Shown in pieces: positions 46,224 through 59,402 of a stretch of 64,000 nucleotides of DNA. The translations under genes were made by a program, and so were the position numbers. How positions within the stretch are numbered: position 1 is the stretch's first letter; the number at the start of each line of letters is the position of its first letter. Source of the DNA: Pomacea canaliculata (lineage: Eukaryota > Mollusca > Gastropoda > Architaenioglossa > Ampullariidae); contig NC_037597.1 of the NCBI RefSeq assembly GCF_003073045.1, positions 10,389,217 through 10,453,216 on the forward strand. Direction: 5' to 3'. The notes beneath the pieces were generated by a model. That model did no database searches. It was not told the origin of the DNA and worked only from the letters and a program-made list of their open reading frames with translations.

Positions 46224-48360
46224 ACGTCCACAAACGCGTGTTTACAGAGCCTGACTTAGCATTCGAATTAAGATACGATACTACTTCAATACTTGCTTAT
46301 TGCTCGCAAACGTCTAAAAAAAAAATCCATCACAAATCGGGGTGCCAGGAGTACGCTACGTACACGATGACAAAAGAAACTCAGGATGAGTAAGACCAAT
46401 CTGAGGCAATTGTATTTAAACCCATACGTGGTGTGTGCGGTCACAGGGGCAGCTATCAGTTACACAAGTGTCACCGCTACATGCTGTTCACGCATACATC
46501 ATGCAGGGAAGTTTGAGGACGTCAGCCAATGTCAACCGGAAGTAATGTAGTCGGCTGGTCGTCCTTTATTTATTAAGAAGTTCCATCTCTGTGAAAGATC
46601 CGATAGAAAATAAAAGTGCTTTTTTGAGAAATTTTTATGAATAACCTTCAGGGTTTCTGTATTTTATGTCAACATCTAGAAACTAGTAGCAAAGGGTCTT
46701 TTCCACCAACGTTTTCCAGACAACATCAAAGACTGCATTCGGCGTGTAGTCTCTGGCCCATCGAAGTACAGGAATCACACGAACCATGGAGGTATATCAA
46801 TTAGTTCGTGAAAGAACATTTAATTAATTTATGCACGAACATTCAAGATCATGAGCGTGAAAAGGGGACATTACACTTTCCCAAGGTCAGATCACATGCA
46901 TAGGCGGTCACTGCACAACTGGGAGTGTGGAGTAATTATCGACTGCGTTTAATTTTCGCAGCTTTAAATTAAAATGTCTGACTTCTTTTGTAGACGATTA
47001 ACGCTGTTATGGTTGTCACTAAAGTTAATTAAGAAATTAATATGAATCATCTCATGATATACCCAAGTAGCGGACACAATCCTTATGCGCAATGTTCTTC
47101 TCTCCCCTCCGATAGACGATCTTAAAATAACCTGACCTGTAACACGAGACCACGGGTATTTTTAAAACCGTCTACGTACAAACCATTTTTATGGCAATAG
47201 ACGTTCTTTTTGATGCTGCATCCAGTTGTTTCCAACAGGCAGTATGAGTTTGCTTGATTAGATATTACCAATAACCCATTAGGTTATGATCAGCTGTTGA
47301 GGGTCACAGGTACACGTCCGTGACGTCACGGCTTGTGACTGCTATAGCAGCAGCTAATCCGGCTTGTGTAAATTATTTTGAGAACAGTGGTTTGTACTGA
47401 AGCATAGAATTCAAATTAACGGTAATTTTTTTTTTATCAAACGACGTCACAAAGAATATTGTTATAAGTATCAGCGAACAGTGACCTGGCCTAGCGGAGT
47501 ACTATCATCAGTTAAGATACGTATAAATTAACTGTCCCTTAAAAGTGATCGAACAGCTTGTGCTCCCAATCTCACCACAAGAACCAAACAACACTTTCAT
47601 GGGTTTTAAGTTCTTTTACTCCCACACCAGTCGATAGTGCTGGCTCAGGCGAAAACTCTATACCAAATACTCGATCACGCTCTCGATGAAACGTGCTCCC
47701 AACTCTGCAGTCTCGATCCTCACTTTCTGCCCACTCGCCTCTTCACCCGACCTTCACGCTGGACTTCTCTCCAAACACACTCCCTGCAACTTCATCCTGT
47801 CGATCGCTATAGTCGACCCCCTCCCCCTTTCCTTCGGTCACGGGGTGGTCACCTTGTCAGTAAGTACCCCCAACCGCCAAAGCCTGTTCCTGTGTGCGTG
47901 TGTATGCGTGCCATATTCCTTACTACTATAGAAATATAATTGTTATTTAGTACTGTACGTAGTCTTACCTTGGAGACAGGCTAAAGAAGAGGAGAAGGGA
48001 AGGAGGAAGAGATGCGGCACTGTAGACACGTAAACTAAAACTGCATTTTAAGAATAAATTTAAACTAAAATGGCATTTCCTTTACAAATAATAAAATAAC
48101 AAAACTTAATTGATGAAATCCTTTTTCTTACCTTTAAACGTAACATTATTTTTCATTTAATCATCACTTGTTTTTGCTTCTTTTTTTTTTTTTTGGCTTC
48201 ACTTTCGGCTTTTTCACTTGCATACCTTTTGAATAAAAAATCTATCCAAAGATGTTTGCTTTTGCCTGCCTTTTAAAATGTTACGAATGTCACTTTCTTT
48301 GGCCCCATCGTAGCACACAAAAAGTAAAAACTGCGAAAATGATGCAAAAATGAGTACAAC
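46224..48360. other. Upstream of ANGEL, no gene recognised
   Basis: The first several hundred bases probably contain the ANGEL promoter and leader. Overlapping frames at 47637-47939 show no family resemblance. T- and A-runs occur near 48181-48194. Confidence 0.4.
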
Positions 48361-48364
48361 GCGT

Positions 48365-48580
48365 GATCGAGATACGATATGTGGGTAACACGCGAGAAAG
48401 AACGAGACGACGCCGTGACGATGCCGTGATTCTGCGATCCGAGATCCCGGCGCGGCAACTTACGCATGGCCGCCTGCTCGTATCTCGGAATTCAGCTCGG
48501 ATCTCAAACAGGAAATTGGCCTTATTCGCAGCTCGTATCTCCAGAAACTCGTATGCCGAGCAGCTCGTATCTCGAGTTTG
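48365..48580. repeat. Cluster of degenerate CTCGTATCTC motifs
   Basis: CTCGTATCTC or close variants occur at 48477, 48496, 48532, 48548 and 48564 on the plus strand, the last three 16 bases apart. An inverted copy (CGAGATACGA) is at 48368. The unit is partly palindromic (CTCGTATCTCGAG at 48564-48576). The segment is GC- and CpG-rich compared with its flanks. It is probably a degenerate short tandem repeat or part of an unclassified element. Confidence 0.55.
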
Positions 48581-50260
48581 ATGAGTTACCACTACACACG
48601 TGTTACAACAATCTAGCTGCGTGTGCATATAAACGGTATACACATGTGATGTTTTGATACAAGGTGTGCAGTATGTCTTGGAAATCTTTCGAGGTCAAGC
48701 AATGAAACGCCTAAAAATGTTATATCCTTCTCCAATAACTCCAGGTTAAAAAAAATAAATTGTGCAGGTATTAGGGTACACATCGCTGATAGCTTCTTGT
48801 GGTGGCCTCGGGTGATGTCGCGATTTATGAACGCACCATAAAGACTATTTTGTCGTCTTGCAGTCTGTTTGCCAAAATACCCCCCCCCCCCAAAAAAAAA
48901 AAAGTGCACATGTGGAGTCAAATTGCAAAAACATCTTAAAATGCCACTCGTCGTGTCACCAAGTCACAAAGACCAACTAGCTTGCAGTAAATTGGACTTA
49001 ACTTTGATTAAGATCTTAAAATAGAGTCGCGCTTCTTCTACTGTAACCACGGACAAGTAATTCATGCTGTAACCGTACCACCTGTGACTAATTAATCCAT
49101 GGCTTATAGGGGAACATGAGCAGAAGTAGTCGGTGCATCGTTGCGTGTGAACACGAACTAATTGCATTACGTGGTCTGAAGCTGAGTGCTGTCGTTGGGC
49201 TGGCAGGGTCATTGCTGCTTGTGGTACATACGAGCTATCGCGTGTCCTAGACTAGACATGAGCAAAGTTGATATCGTCTTTGACACGAGTCTTATCGTCT
49301 GCAGCGAAATATCACGATCTGCATGATACGTCGCAAGATATTTACACCCGTCATCGGACATGCCAGTCTTCTTTACAAGTGCCTCAATCACTACTTCTGT
49401 ATTTCGTCTACGTACACAATAATAATTAATAAATCTCGATCTAATTGTCGTTACGACGTAGACTATAATCCCTTTTGTCCGACTATAGCCGTTACACTTA
49501 CAGTGCGTCTTTTTTCTTTGAACTTACGAAATAAAGCTTGAAAACACACCCGTTTTAACACATACACACAACTGAATGAAAGTTATAATAAAATTGATAA
49601 AAGGTTGGTAAATATTGCGACTCAATTCTTAATAAAGTGCACTGTGGCCTTGCGCTATATCGCGTTTGGTATACAGTATCGTAATAGACTCGCCCGTGTC
49701 AACTTAGACTCGCCCAAACCGCTCAACTGCGACACAGAACCTTGTGCTGACACCCCTCTACTAGTGAGTTGGACCACCCTGACCCCTTGCTGCTGGCGCC
49801 CTCTAGAGGTAGTACATCGGTGATGGCGCCTATTACGTGTAACATATAGCTAGTCGACCGCAACGCGCATCGCTGGCGAAACAGTAGACAATAGCAATAA
49901 CTACGCAGCAGGAGTCCTCAGTGCAAGAGTTATAATTCTGCCATCTTGTTCTCTGCAACAGCAAGCTGATTCTGGCTTCGTCATAGCTTCCTAACGACTA
50001 ATATAACGGACCTACCGTAATGTACCTGTTTACTAGCGTTCTTGGGATATGTTTGAGATGCAAGGAAAAGAAAGTCTGTATGTCAGTTATTAAAATTGAA
50101 TTTGATGACAATTATTCTTTTCCATGGTACATTCAGTGCAAGTTTCCAGTTCCAATGCGCAGTGCCTATGAGGTAGGGTGTTTATTAGGGCAGGCGGTGC
50201 ACATTTACAGGGGCATCCCAACTGTATAGCATGCATGTCCTAATTGCACAAACATTTGCC
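48581..50260. other. Non-coding stretch
   Basis: No gene is recognised. A C-run followed by an A-run lies at about 48880-48903. GGCGCCCTCTAGAGG at about 49795 resembles termini of dispersed repeats but could not be paired. Confidence 0.35.
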
Positions 50261-51800
50261 TAACGACATCCGGCGAGCGCGCAGACGATTAAGTCACAAA
50301 GCACGAAGTGGACGCCATCTGCCTGTTGGAAAACAACTGCTTTCGGGACGTGGCAAAGAGCTTCAACATGTCCCATGAGACGCTGCATCAAAGTTTGGTT
50401 CACTTTTGCCAACGGGGAAGACAAGAGAAGGGCGGGTTGCTGGTGGTGGTGGGGGGTGACCAAGATTTTTAAGTGGCTCGAGAGAGCTTTTGGCTTCTCG
50501 ACTCACACGCGCGAGCCCACACACGCACTCATGCACACAGGCGCGCTGTGATCCCCGTCTTGAGTGTCCCAGCTCGCAGCACCGTGGCCGCGGGGCTGCC
50601 AGCCAGCCAGACAGACGTGCAGGCCGCCAACGGTCGAGGTGGTGCGGCGTGACGCGAGCCCATGGCCTGCGGTCCGCGAGGGGAAGGTGGGGCATCTGAG
50701 AGGCCTGCGGCAAGGCGCGCCACGTCCGGACGGCAACTGCGAAGTTTGCGCGTCGTTTGCGTTTTGCTGTGGGCACAGCAGCTCGCCAGCGTCGGACTTT
50801 GTCCCTTGTGACTCGGTGTGTGAGCGGACAAACTGTTCACTGGGGATCGAACCTTCTCAGGCGGGCGGAAGACTGAACGTGCTGGCGTGAGTTCACTGCG
50901 ACTTCGCTCCATCGGAGTTCCTCTACGACTGGTACTCGCCACAGTGCCGCTGCCAGTTTAGGGATGATCTGAACTGTGCGTGTGTAAATTTTTTTTTTTG
51001 AAGGTTCGCACTGAAAGAGCCGTAAGTGAAGACAGGCGCATGCTGCTATATAGGCTTTTAATTCGGTATTAGATCAACGCAAAGTCGGACTGGTGGCTGT
51101 GTCTGGCGAGTTCTCACGATGTGGTCCAGTATTTTCAGTTACCGATGCCAGACAGCGTGTATATACTTTTTCGCGTTGCTGGGCGGAGTTTAGGCTCGTT
51201 CAAGAATGCGTAGCCGTCATGTTGGGATTGCTGCACAGAACATTTTACGATCACAGAAAGAAAGAAAAAAAAAATCCATCACATTCCCACTCCCATCTCC
51301 AAATTCAAACCCGTGAGGTCCTGTGGCTGTGTGGTTGGTGGTACGTGTTAAAAAGTTCCTCCTGACCAGCTATCGTGACGTACTTTCTACACAGCTATTC
51401 CCCACCCACCCCCAGCAGCAATAAAGAAAAGGCTAGTCGATAAACATCACAAGACAAACGGGTTGACATCTCTTTTGGAAAGAATAATGTGATAAAAGAA
51501 GTTGGTGTGACGAAAACACCGCTACCTCATCCCTCCTCTCTCCCAGTTCTTGACGTCGTTTGCTTTTCTGTGGTGTCGTGGGTTTGTGGCTTTATAACTG
51601 CCTTTTTGCTTTATTTAATTCCTCCTTTCTCTCTCTCTCTCTCCTCAATGCTGCCTTTTAAAGAAACAAAACACGAGGGTGCTGAGAGTATATTATATAT
51701 ACTGATTCAACCCTTACACATTCATACGTGCGCGCGCACACACTCTACCTCCCTCTCTTCCCCCGGCAGTAATTTTATAGCCTTGTTAGGCAAAATAAAA
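50261..51800. other. GC-rich non-coding stretch
   Basis: From about 50.3 to 50.95 kb the DNA is markedly GC- and CpG-rich, producing several overlapping long frames on both strands with no family resemblance. It could be a CpG-rich promoter or part of a repeat. From 51 to 51.8 kb only low-complexity CT/CA tracts were noted (near 51630 and 51730). Confidence 0.35.
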
Positions 51801-54800
51801 CAGTGGCGTAGGAAGATGTTCGGCGTTGGGGGGGCAAACTCCCTGTTGACAGTGAACGGCGTTCGCAATCGCACATTACGTAAAAAATGATGGGGGGGGG
51901 TACTGCACGCACGCACGTACACAGTGGTAGCATCACAACACGCTGCTTTATTGTTAAATGGCAAAGCAGCATTAAATAAGAAAAAAAAACCAAATTAAAG
52001 AATGACTCCCGGCTACCAAACATTATACCTAAAAAAAAAGAACACCAAACCCCGTGACAGCAACGATCAACATTCCAGCTCTGCACATATACCAGCGCGC
52101 ACACACCTATGCACATGCGCGCATGCACAGGCCGCGCAGTCACACTCGGTCACACACCGTACACGTCTGCATACTGGCCAGGGTAGCCATCGGGTGGAAA
52201 AACAAAGGTAAAGATTAATTAAGCCTACTCACCCAACGGCTCGTGACACGCGTTGTTTCTATCTCAAACAAACGCGGGAAAATACGCTGGTTGCTGGAAC
52301 CCTCTTCTAGACACCACGCAGTTCCAGCGACAGTACACACAGCACGTGGCAAACCCCCGACTACTCCCAGAGACGGTGTCGCGTGTCGGCGATTTTTCTG
52401 CTGTCCGTGTTGTGCTTTCCGTACTGTGATGGCCTGTCGCTGGGTGTGTACGTACGGATGGGGAGAATCAAGGGACGGTTTACCGGGTCCTTGTGTAACC
52501 CTATCCGTCTCGCGAGCCCAAGAGCTGACTCGCGGCGTCACAGGTATCTTTTTCTTTCGGGATGGGACAGCAACCCCCCCCCTTTTTCTTTGTCTGTTTC
52601 TTGGCTTTTCGCGCGCGTGGGGTCTTGGCGGTTTTTCTGTCTTTTCTGGAGAGTCTTCATCCAGCAACGGACGGCGCCGGACGTGGGGGACGGTGGAGGA
52701 CCGTGGCCTAGCGGCCGGCGCTGGTCTCTCATCATCAAGCGATTTGGGTGAGCAGAGTATATCTTTTTTGAGTTCACACTATTCTAGTCTATAGGGCCGG
52801 TTAGCATTGTAGTGCGAGTGAGAGGGGTTTTACATGTTCGAGTTATGTTTACGTTTTTTTTTTTTGTGTAAGATTTTGTGCCTCACCATGTTAGGTAGAA
52901 TTTGTGTGCCGGGTCGCGGCGCATGTGGCGCGCACCGGTTTTTTATTATGGATTTGTATGTTAAAAGGACGGCGTTTTAGCGGTCACATGTATGTACACT
53001 TATGCTAGAAGTTGTTATTAGACACTGAGCAGTATTTGGAATGCCGTATGTTGATTGGGTAAATTGTTTCTCTTTACAGGCTTTTCTTTTTTGTATATTT
53101 TCTACGTTTTTCCTCATATTCTTCATGTTGGATTTGCTCATCGTCCATGTCGTCGTTTCTGCACGTTGCCTTTCGTGCTAATGTCCGCCATTGTGTCGAC
53201 CCTGCGCCTTCGTCGCCTCGTCGGCGCGTGAGCGGGACCCTGCTGCGCGAGTGTGCGGCTGGCCATCGAGGGAGTGAATACCTAGGGTGGAGGCCGGCGA
53301 GCAGGGACTCACGTTGACCAAGGTCTACCCGGACGGGAGAACCGAGGGGGGACAGCTGGTCCAGAGGGAGCGAGGGGGGGTCACCGCTGTAGCGGCACGC
53401 GGGCCAGAGAGGATGGGCTGCCGCAGCGAGCACCTTGAGCGGACATTTGACTTGCCACCAGCAGTGCGTGCGGGTGGTTTGTCTTCCTTGTTGTTTTGTT
53501 TTTGTTTTTTTCCTTTTCTTCGCCTACTGTAACATGCCTGTGCACAGGCAACTCTTTATTGTGATTATTTTTGATGCTTGCTCCTATTAGTGTTTTTATG
53601 TTTAGTTAATAAACCTGTCTGTTTTGTAACTTTGTCTTTGTCATCGTTGTTGTGTGGTCTGCGCTCAGCCTGTGGTTCGAATGGTATGTCAGCAAGCCGT
53701 CTCCGGCCGAGCGAAGGGGGTTGCGCGTTCGTCTCCGGCTGTGCGAGCGGACTTCGGGCGTGCATCTTCCGGCGGCCAGGGGGTGGTGACGCGACAGACG
53801 GGCACAGGTCTCTCCGGCCCGCCGTCTTCCCAGTCCACATATACCTGTGTGGCAGGTTTCTATAGGCTTCAAGAAACCTCCAGAACCTTTCCCTACCACA
53901 GGCCCAGCGTCCGCGAGATAATACACGTTACAAAGAGGCACAGGTTATACCTGAACTCGGTGTCGCACTGTGAAAATAGCCATCCACCCAAAGAGACCAA
54001 AGAGACCAGAGAGGAAGGACGCAAGGCACCCTATAATTAAGGCCATAAACTGGCCAGACCACCGTGACGAAACTAGGGTGGGAATGGCCGCAGGGCCATC
54101 CCTTCTCGCTACCCGACGGTGCTGAGCCAGCGATGCGACACGTTCTATGGCATCTACAAAACACGGACACATATATACAACAAACAGTATAACACAGATT
54201 ACTTATGTTGAGTACAGCCACAGTCGTTGATGATAAAAGAGTGCCTTGTGTAGTTTTAGAAATGTTACTTATGCACTTCCCCTGAGTCGTAGATAGCAAT
54301 AATACCAGTCTCTCTGTCTCTAAAGAAAACTACCAATATAGGGACTCGGAGTCTTTGCCTTCCTCGTGCTTCGCTAGCTTTTCACAAAGTGTAAGGGTTC
54401 CTGTCTGATTGGCAAGACTCACTGGGGTATTGCTATGCAACTAATTCGTTACTAGCATTCTGTGTTCCCGATGGCCAGTGCGGCCCTTCGGTTGTAAGCG
54501 ATAGCAGATAATTTTAGGGTGACAGCGAGGGTGTGGGGATGTTTTATGTTGGTCAAACGAAAACCGCCAAGAAAAGGCGTCGCATTATGGGGCAGGGGGG
54601 AGGGAGACCACACTCGATGTACCGATGTACTGTCCGGCTGCTTTCTTCGCTCAGGCTTCAACACAGCCTGCAATTAGCATGGCAAACAATGCCAACCGAC
54701 TGTCCCCGATCTGATCGTCAGAGGTGCTAGAGCCTCCACTTGCCTCAGGGCCCGCTTTTGTGACGGTGATGACCAGAGGCGGCGTTAGGACCACGCGGGG

Positions 54801-57179
54801 CCTGGGGCCGACCATCCGCGCGGGGCCGGATAATAGAGAACGTGTATCAATATTCCAATTGATATGATGCCGGAAATACTGATTTATATACAGTTAGATA
54901 GGCTGCATGTATTTCGCGAAATAACGCACGAATTTAGTGTTTTAATTGTTCGTAACCGTTTGTGACAGTAGCGGTTTTTCCTTAAAGCTAAATAATATGG
55001 CGACGACAACTTAATAAACTGATTGTTATTATTGTCGGGCTTAACGTGAAGACATGGGAACAATAATTTGCTTAATTAGAACTTAGAAGTGTTTTCTGAA
55101 CGTCATTTTTTTGTCACAACTTGTTTAACACAGCTAGCAGTTAATAAGTCATAAAGATGACCTCGGGTAAGGTGACCTGACGTTTCGGGGGCGAAAGCAG
55201 GACCTGACTTTACCGAGTAGTGATGCTTTCAACGGAAGGTCTGTCCACGCCACTACGGTATTCCATTTAAAATAGAAAACCGGTATTTAACATTTAAATT
55301 AAAATATTCCTACCTTATCTCCCGCTCAGCCAACTTTGCGGACGTGAGGTGAGGCGCTGTAACAAATTATGGTACTTCGCCATCTTGGGAGGCTGTTACT
55401 CCGAAACCGTACTTCATAGACCGTGAATCTCCTTGTAAAGTTTCGGTCATTGCAAGATAGTGTCATAAATTTTTTCACAAGGATTTCGTGAATTTTTCCT
55501 GTCAAAGTTGCACCTCACAACTAAAAGTCATTTCAATGTTTCCACCTTTCACTGTCTTTTCACTGGCGTCTGGCGATGTTCTTATCCTCCCCGAGATTAG
55601 TTCAGCCACTGATCCGTACTCACACAAAAGGATTACTGGAAGTGAATAAAATGCCGGGCAGCGGAAAATACGCGGGAGGACAAAATGCCGAGAGGTGGGG
55701 GCAAACGTGCTGACGTAGGCTTGATGAGATGGCAGGGTATCTGGTGTACCCGATCCCGCGGTTGTGAAGGGGCCCGGCCTTGGTCAGTGGATTGTTTTCC
55801 GTCTTTTTCTATTCTCTTAAAGAAAGGTCTGAAGAAGGAACACCCAAGCAGTCTGCAGTATACAATTTCCAGACCTAAGGTAGGCGGGGTAGTCGGGGTA
55901 CGGGCCAGGTGTCAGAGGGCCGCTGGACACAATGATTTATGGCGCATGAACCGTTAGAAGAACGTTCGTGCATTGAGGTCGCTGGATTAATGTGCCACTT
56001 GGAGGACCTGCAAGCAAGTTAGAATTGACAGTAAAGAGGGGGGATATGTTACTGATGTATGGCCACTCTGTGAATGGAAAGGATGGGGCCCACCTATGGC
56101 ACTGCAACCTCTAAGCCCGAAGTGAGAGATGTCAAAGGAACTTGTTTCCTGTAGTTACTTCACGACACAATGAAACTTTCTCTTCCCGTCTCTCCATCAC
56201 CAAGCAAACTACATTAGTCTACAACTCTTTACCCGGGGTGGCCTGTGGATGCCTTTGGATCGGCATCGTCTGCCAAAATCTAAAATGCACTTGTTTTCTT
56301 TTTTTTTTTTAATTTAGCCTAGCTTACTTTTCTAAAAATTTATTGTATCAAGTATAACAGAGTTAGAAATCGGCAGTCTGTAGCATTCCAACACAAAGTT
56401 AAAAAGATAAAAAATAATAACAGGCTGACATGACTCGTTAGAGGCTGCCTTCAAAGGAAAGCAAGCGACTTCAAGCAGCTTCACTTTACACAATAAAGTC
56501 GGCAGGTGAAAGCCATTGTGTACTCATTGGTTGTCCATTTCCATATATCACTAGGTTTGGGGTGTAGTCAGCTGTTGGTGTGGGTTGCCACTTGGAAGTG
56601 GGGGAACTCGGAAAACCGTAACCAAAGAAGCTGACACCTACGAGGGACGAGCAGACGACCACCGGCGATGTACCAGCGGCACGTGCAATAAGATATCGGC
56701 CGGCAGGTCATTATCGTCACGGGTCAAACACCGGAGCCCGCACAGCGACGAAAAATAAAGCGGGATCAACAAGACACCGCCAAAACCAAAGGCGCGGATC
56801 CGAATCAGTGTACGGTATTTTTAAAGACAAGCTGGACATTGTGGACTTGCCAGAAAGAGAGACATTGGGCATCCCGCCCGAACATTTTATGAGCAGGCGG
56901 GACACGAGGTCAAAAGCTTTTGGTCACCATAGCTCGGGGCTGAAGCGCGGGGCCCCTTCGAGAGCGGGGCCTGGGGCGGCCGCCCCATTTGCCACCCCCT
57001 AACGCCGGCCCTGGTGATGACCGTCTCCTCTCTACGTTCCCCTACCTTTCTTCAGTTCTTTGCTCTTTGTGAGGAATTACGTCTCAAATATTGGGGGGGC
57101 AAAAGGATATTCCTGCCCCCCCTGTATTTTCCTTGGGGGGGCGGCTGCCCCCGCTGCCCCCCTGGTTCCTACGCCACTG
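51801..57179. mobile_element. Possible larger hAT-like element with nested insertion
   Basis: CAGTGGCGTAGGAA at 51801-51814 is repeated exactly, inverted, at the right (TTCCTACGCCACTG, 57166-57179). CAGTGGCGTAG is a common hAT terminus. TAAAA immediately flanks both ends, but an 8-bp duplication is absent (AAATAAAA left, TAAAAACC right). These could be ends of one 5.4-kb element containing the 2.24-kb insertion, or of two unrelated copies of one family. Between them are GC-rich segments (52.2-52.8, 53.1-53.5, 53.65-53.9 kb) without a recognisable transposase. Confidence 0.35.
54774..57013. mobile_element. hAT-like non-autonomous element, 2240 bp, perfect 8-bp target duplication
   Basis: The left end reads CAGAGGCGGCGTTAGG and the right end, inverted, CAGGGCCGGCGTTAGG. 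Both are followed by sub-terminal GGGGCCTGGGGC-type sequence. The flanking octamer GTGATGAC is identical on both sides (54766-54773 and 57014-57021). CAG-type termini plus an exact 8-bp duplication are diagnostic of the hAT superfamily. No transposase was recognised inside; frames at 55685-55957 and 56717-57002 have no family resemblance. The perfect duplication suggests a fairly young insertion or little decay at the flanks. Confidence 0.8.
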
Positions 57180-58980
57180 TAAAAACCATAGAGAAAACCA
57201 TATTATGAGTTTTCAATTGTTGAATTTAAATCTTGCCTTTTATTGAACAATGAAACTAGATCGTTACTCGTGCCATATCATCACACATGACTAGTGCACA
57301 GGTTGAATGACGTGCAAGGTTGAAGGTTCACGAGTCTGCGAATTCCTTGGACCAGCAGATATGGTGAAATCTCTCACAAATTTATATCGGTCTAAGAGAG
57401 GCAACTGTGTTCTGTAGACTTATGCTATCTCCCTTGGTTAATGAATCTATCAGCTGTTGAGACAAGGGAAGAAAACTTTCGAGATTTCAAGTTTCAAAGG
57501 AAATTATTTCCCTTGGTCTGTTGTCCCGGTCGCTTGACGACGAAAGGCCCCCTCACACCAGTCGGAAGGAAGGTGATGAGCGATATGATACAATGACCGA
57601 CATACCTGATTGCAGACGAATTTTCCGCGTTAACTTCTAGAATGAGTTCAAGCACAAATTTGCATACGGGTCGAATATCAACATCAAGAGCAGACGATGC
57701 GAACTTTCGTGTTGACGTAAGTACAAATGCTCAAACTTTACGGTCTGTTGTCGTTTCATTTTATTAGCCTTAAGTCGTGGAAACTGAAAGTGAAGGTCAA
57801 AACCTTTTGCCCCAAAAAAGAAATAAATAAAACGCAACTTGTGAAAATTTATTGCGAGGCTGTTCTGACTTTTGAGTCTTATCGCGGGTCCGAATAATTA
57901 AACTGTTCAATGATTCGCCTTGACTTAGCAGCCTACAACATCGCGAGAGGTTGAGCTGATCTCGGCAAACAGGTATATCCAGAGATATACACCATCTGTA
58001 GATACAGCTTTGCCTTTTATCGCTAGGTCACATGATCTCTGAAAGATGTCATTTATCGGTGAGTCATTGTAATCTGTGTCACACTTTAATGATCACTCAC
58101 ACGTCTTGTTCTGTAACCGTTGTGGAGATATAAATTCGTGGATTTAAGTCGTTATCTGGACATCCTCCAGGGGCATTTCTTGCACAAGCAGAGTTGTAAC
58201 AGTTGAGATTTGTTCCCTCAAGAGAAGAAAAGGGAAGGTCAAGGTAGACCCATTGTCTCTTCCTCAATGCCTTTCCTTCCACAACTCTCACAGGGTCAGA
58301 TACTCATTGCACAGCTGAATCAACTGGATGGATAAGGCGAGGGAAGCGGGGTGTACAGGTATGGAACTGGGGAGTCTGTGAAGGCCCGGGTCTCACACGT
58401 CATCACCATTACCCAATTCGATTCCCCTCTTCACTCAAGGCCTAAAGACGAAGAAAGTTAATTTTAAAAACGACAAAAGGTTTCGGTTCAACTTAATTGA
58501 ACTCACGTCAAAAGGCAGAAGTACAGGCCCTGTCATTTATTTGCTGAGAACTGACAGCTCTGTGCCAGTTCCGACAACCGTTCAACCCTCTCTCCATTCT
58601 CCCCACCCAACACCCCGATGTTCAAATGGATGTATAAAAAAGAGTCTTAACGCACTTTTACAAGGAAAGAGAAGCTGACAGATATGCCAATAAAACCTTA
58701 ACCAAAACGGCAGATGTTAAATCCTCTGCCAACAGAACCGAGGACCACAGTGCCTACATCATAAAAATAGAAAAAAAGAGGACGAGGAAAAGAGATAGGA
58801 TTTGGAGAAGAAGGTAATAAAGGAAGAGGTGGCAAACGAGATGACATAGGTAGAACTGAAGAGATTTGTTTCTTTTGAAAGGCAAGAGCTCAGTGCTCGA
58901 GTTTTATCCCGTCATGAGGAGAAAAAGTTTACATATAAAAGCATCTCGTAAACGTGTTTGTCATCTGCGTTTTCTAAAAT

Positions 58981-59012
<32 letters not shown>
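58981..59012. repeat. Poly-A tract
   Basis: An uninterrupted A-run of about 31 bases followed by AAGACAACAACAAC and CAAA units. It could be the tail of a decayed retroposon on the plus strand, but no body was recognised. Confidence 0.6.
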
Positions 59013-59020
<8 letters not shown>

Positions 59021-59249
59021 CAACAACAAACAAACAAACAAACTTGTTTGAATTATTTCGGAAACAGCTTTCCGTTTGAGATGCCGCCCAAAGTTGTCAG
59101 ATTCTTGTATCCCATGACATTCGCCGTTAATAATCACGTACAGCTTTATGATGTAACACCGTTCAAGTGATCGTCCTCAAATGTTACATGGTACTGCATT
59201 ATAAAAGTTGACTGAAATTAAAGGCATGGTTGTGGGTTTAATCCCATCG

Positions 59250-59402
59250 TTGACGAGTATGTTATCTACTGACGATTTAATTTGATATTCAGATATTTGG
59301 GGCCTACCAGGACCCGCTGAAGAGTGTGTTATGTACTGACTTGATTAAAATTGCTTACTATTGTTTTTTAAATTACTTGGGGGTCTACCAAGACCGCAAC
59401 TG
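59250..59402 (+). repeat. Diverged two-unit tandem duplication
   Basis: Two neighbouring units share GAGTATGTTATCTACTGAC (59256 on) versus GAGTGTGTTATGTACTGAC (59322 on), and GGGGCCTACCAGGACC versus GGGGTCTACCAAGACC at their ends. The middle parts have diverged and differ in length. Confidence 0.5.

Noticed and set aside
50363-50942. Multiple frames above 100 codons on both strands
   Set aside because: Same GC-rich effect; sequence is arginine- and proline-rich with no conserved motif.
52690-52740. tRNA-like GTGGCCTAGCGGCCGGCGC
   Set aside because: Resembles a tRNA 5' half, but no T-arm or acceptor stem follows.
52215-52794. Long frames on both strands (150 and 183 codons)
   Set aside because: They mirror each other in a GC-rich segment where stops are rare; no protein resemblance.
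52795-53880. Possible solo LTR (polyadenylation-like AATAAA near 53608 and surrounding T-rich and GT-rich sequence)
   Set aside because: No paired copy, no TG...CA boundaries and no flanking duplication could be shown, and no retroviral-type protein is nearby.
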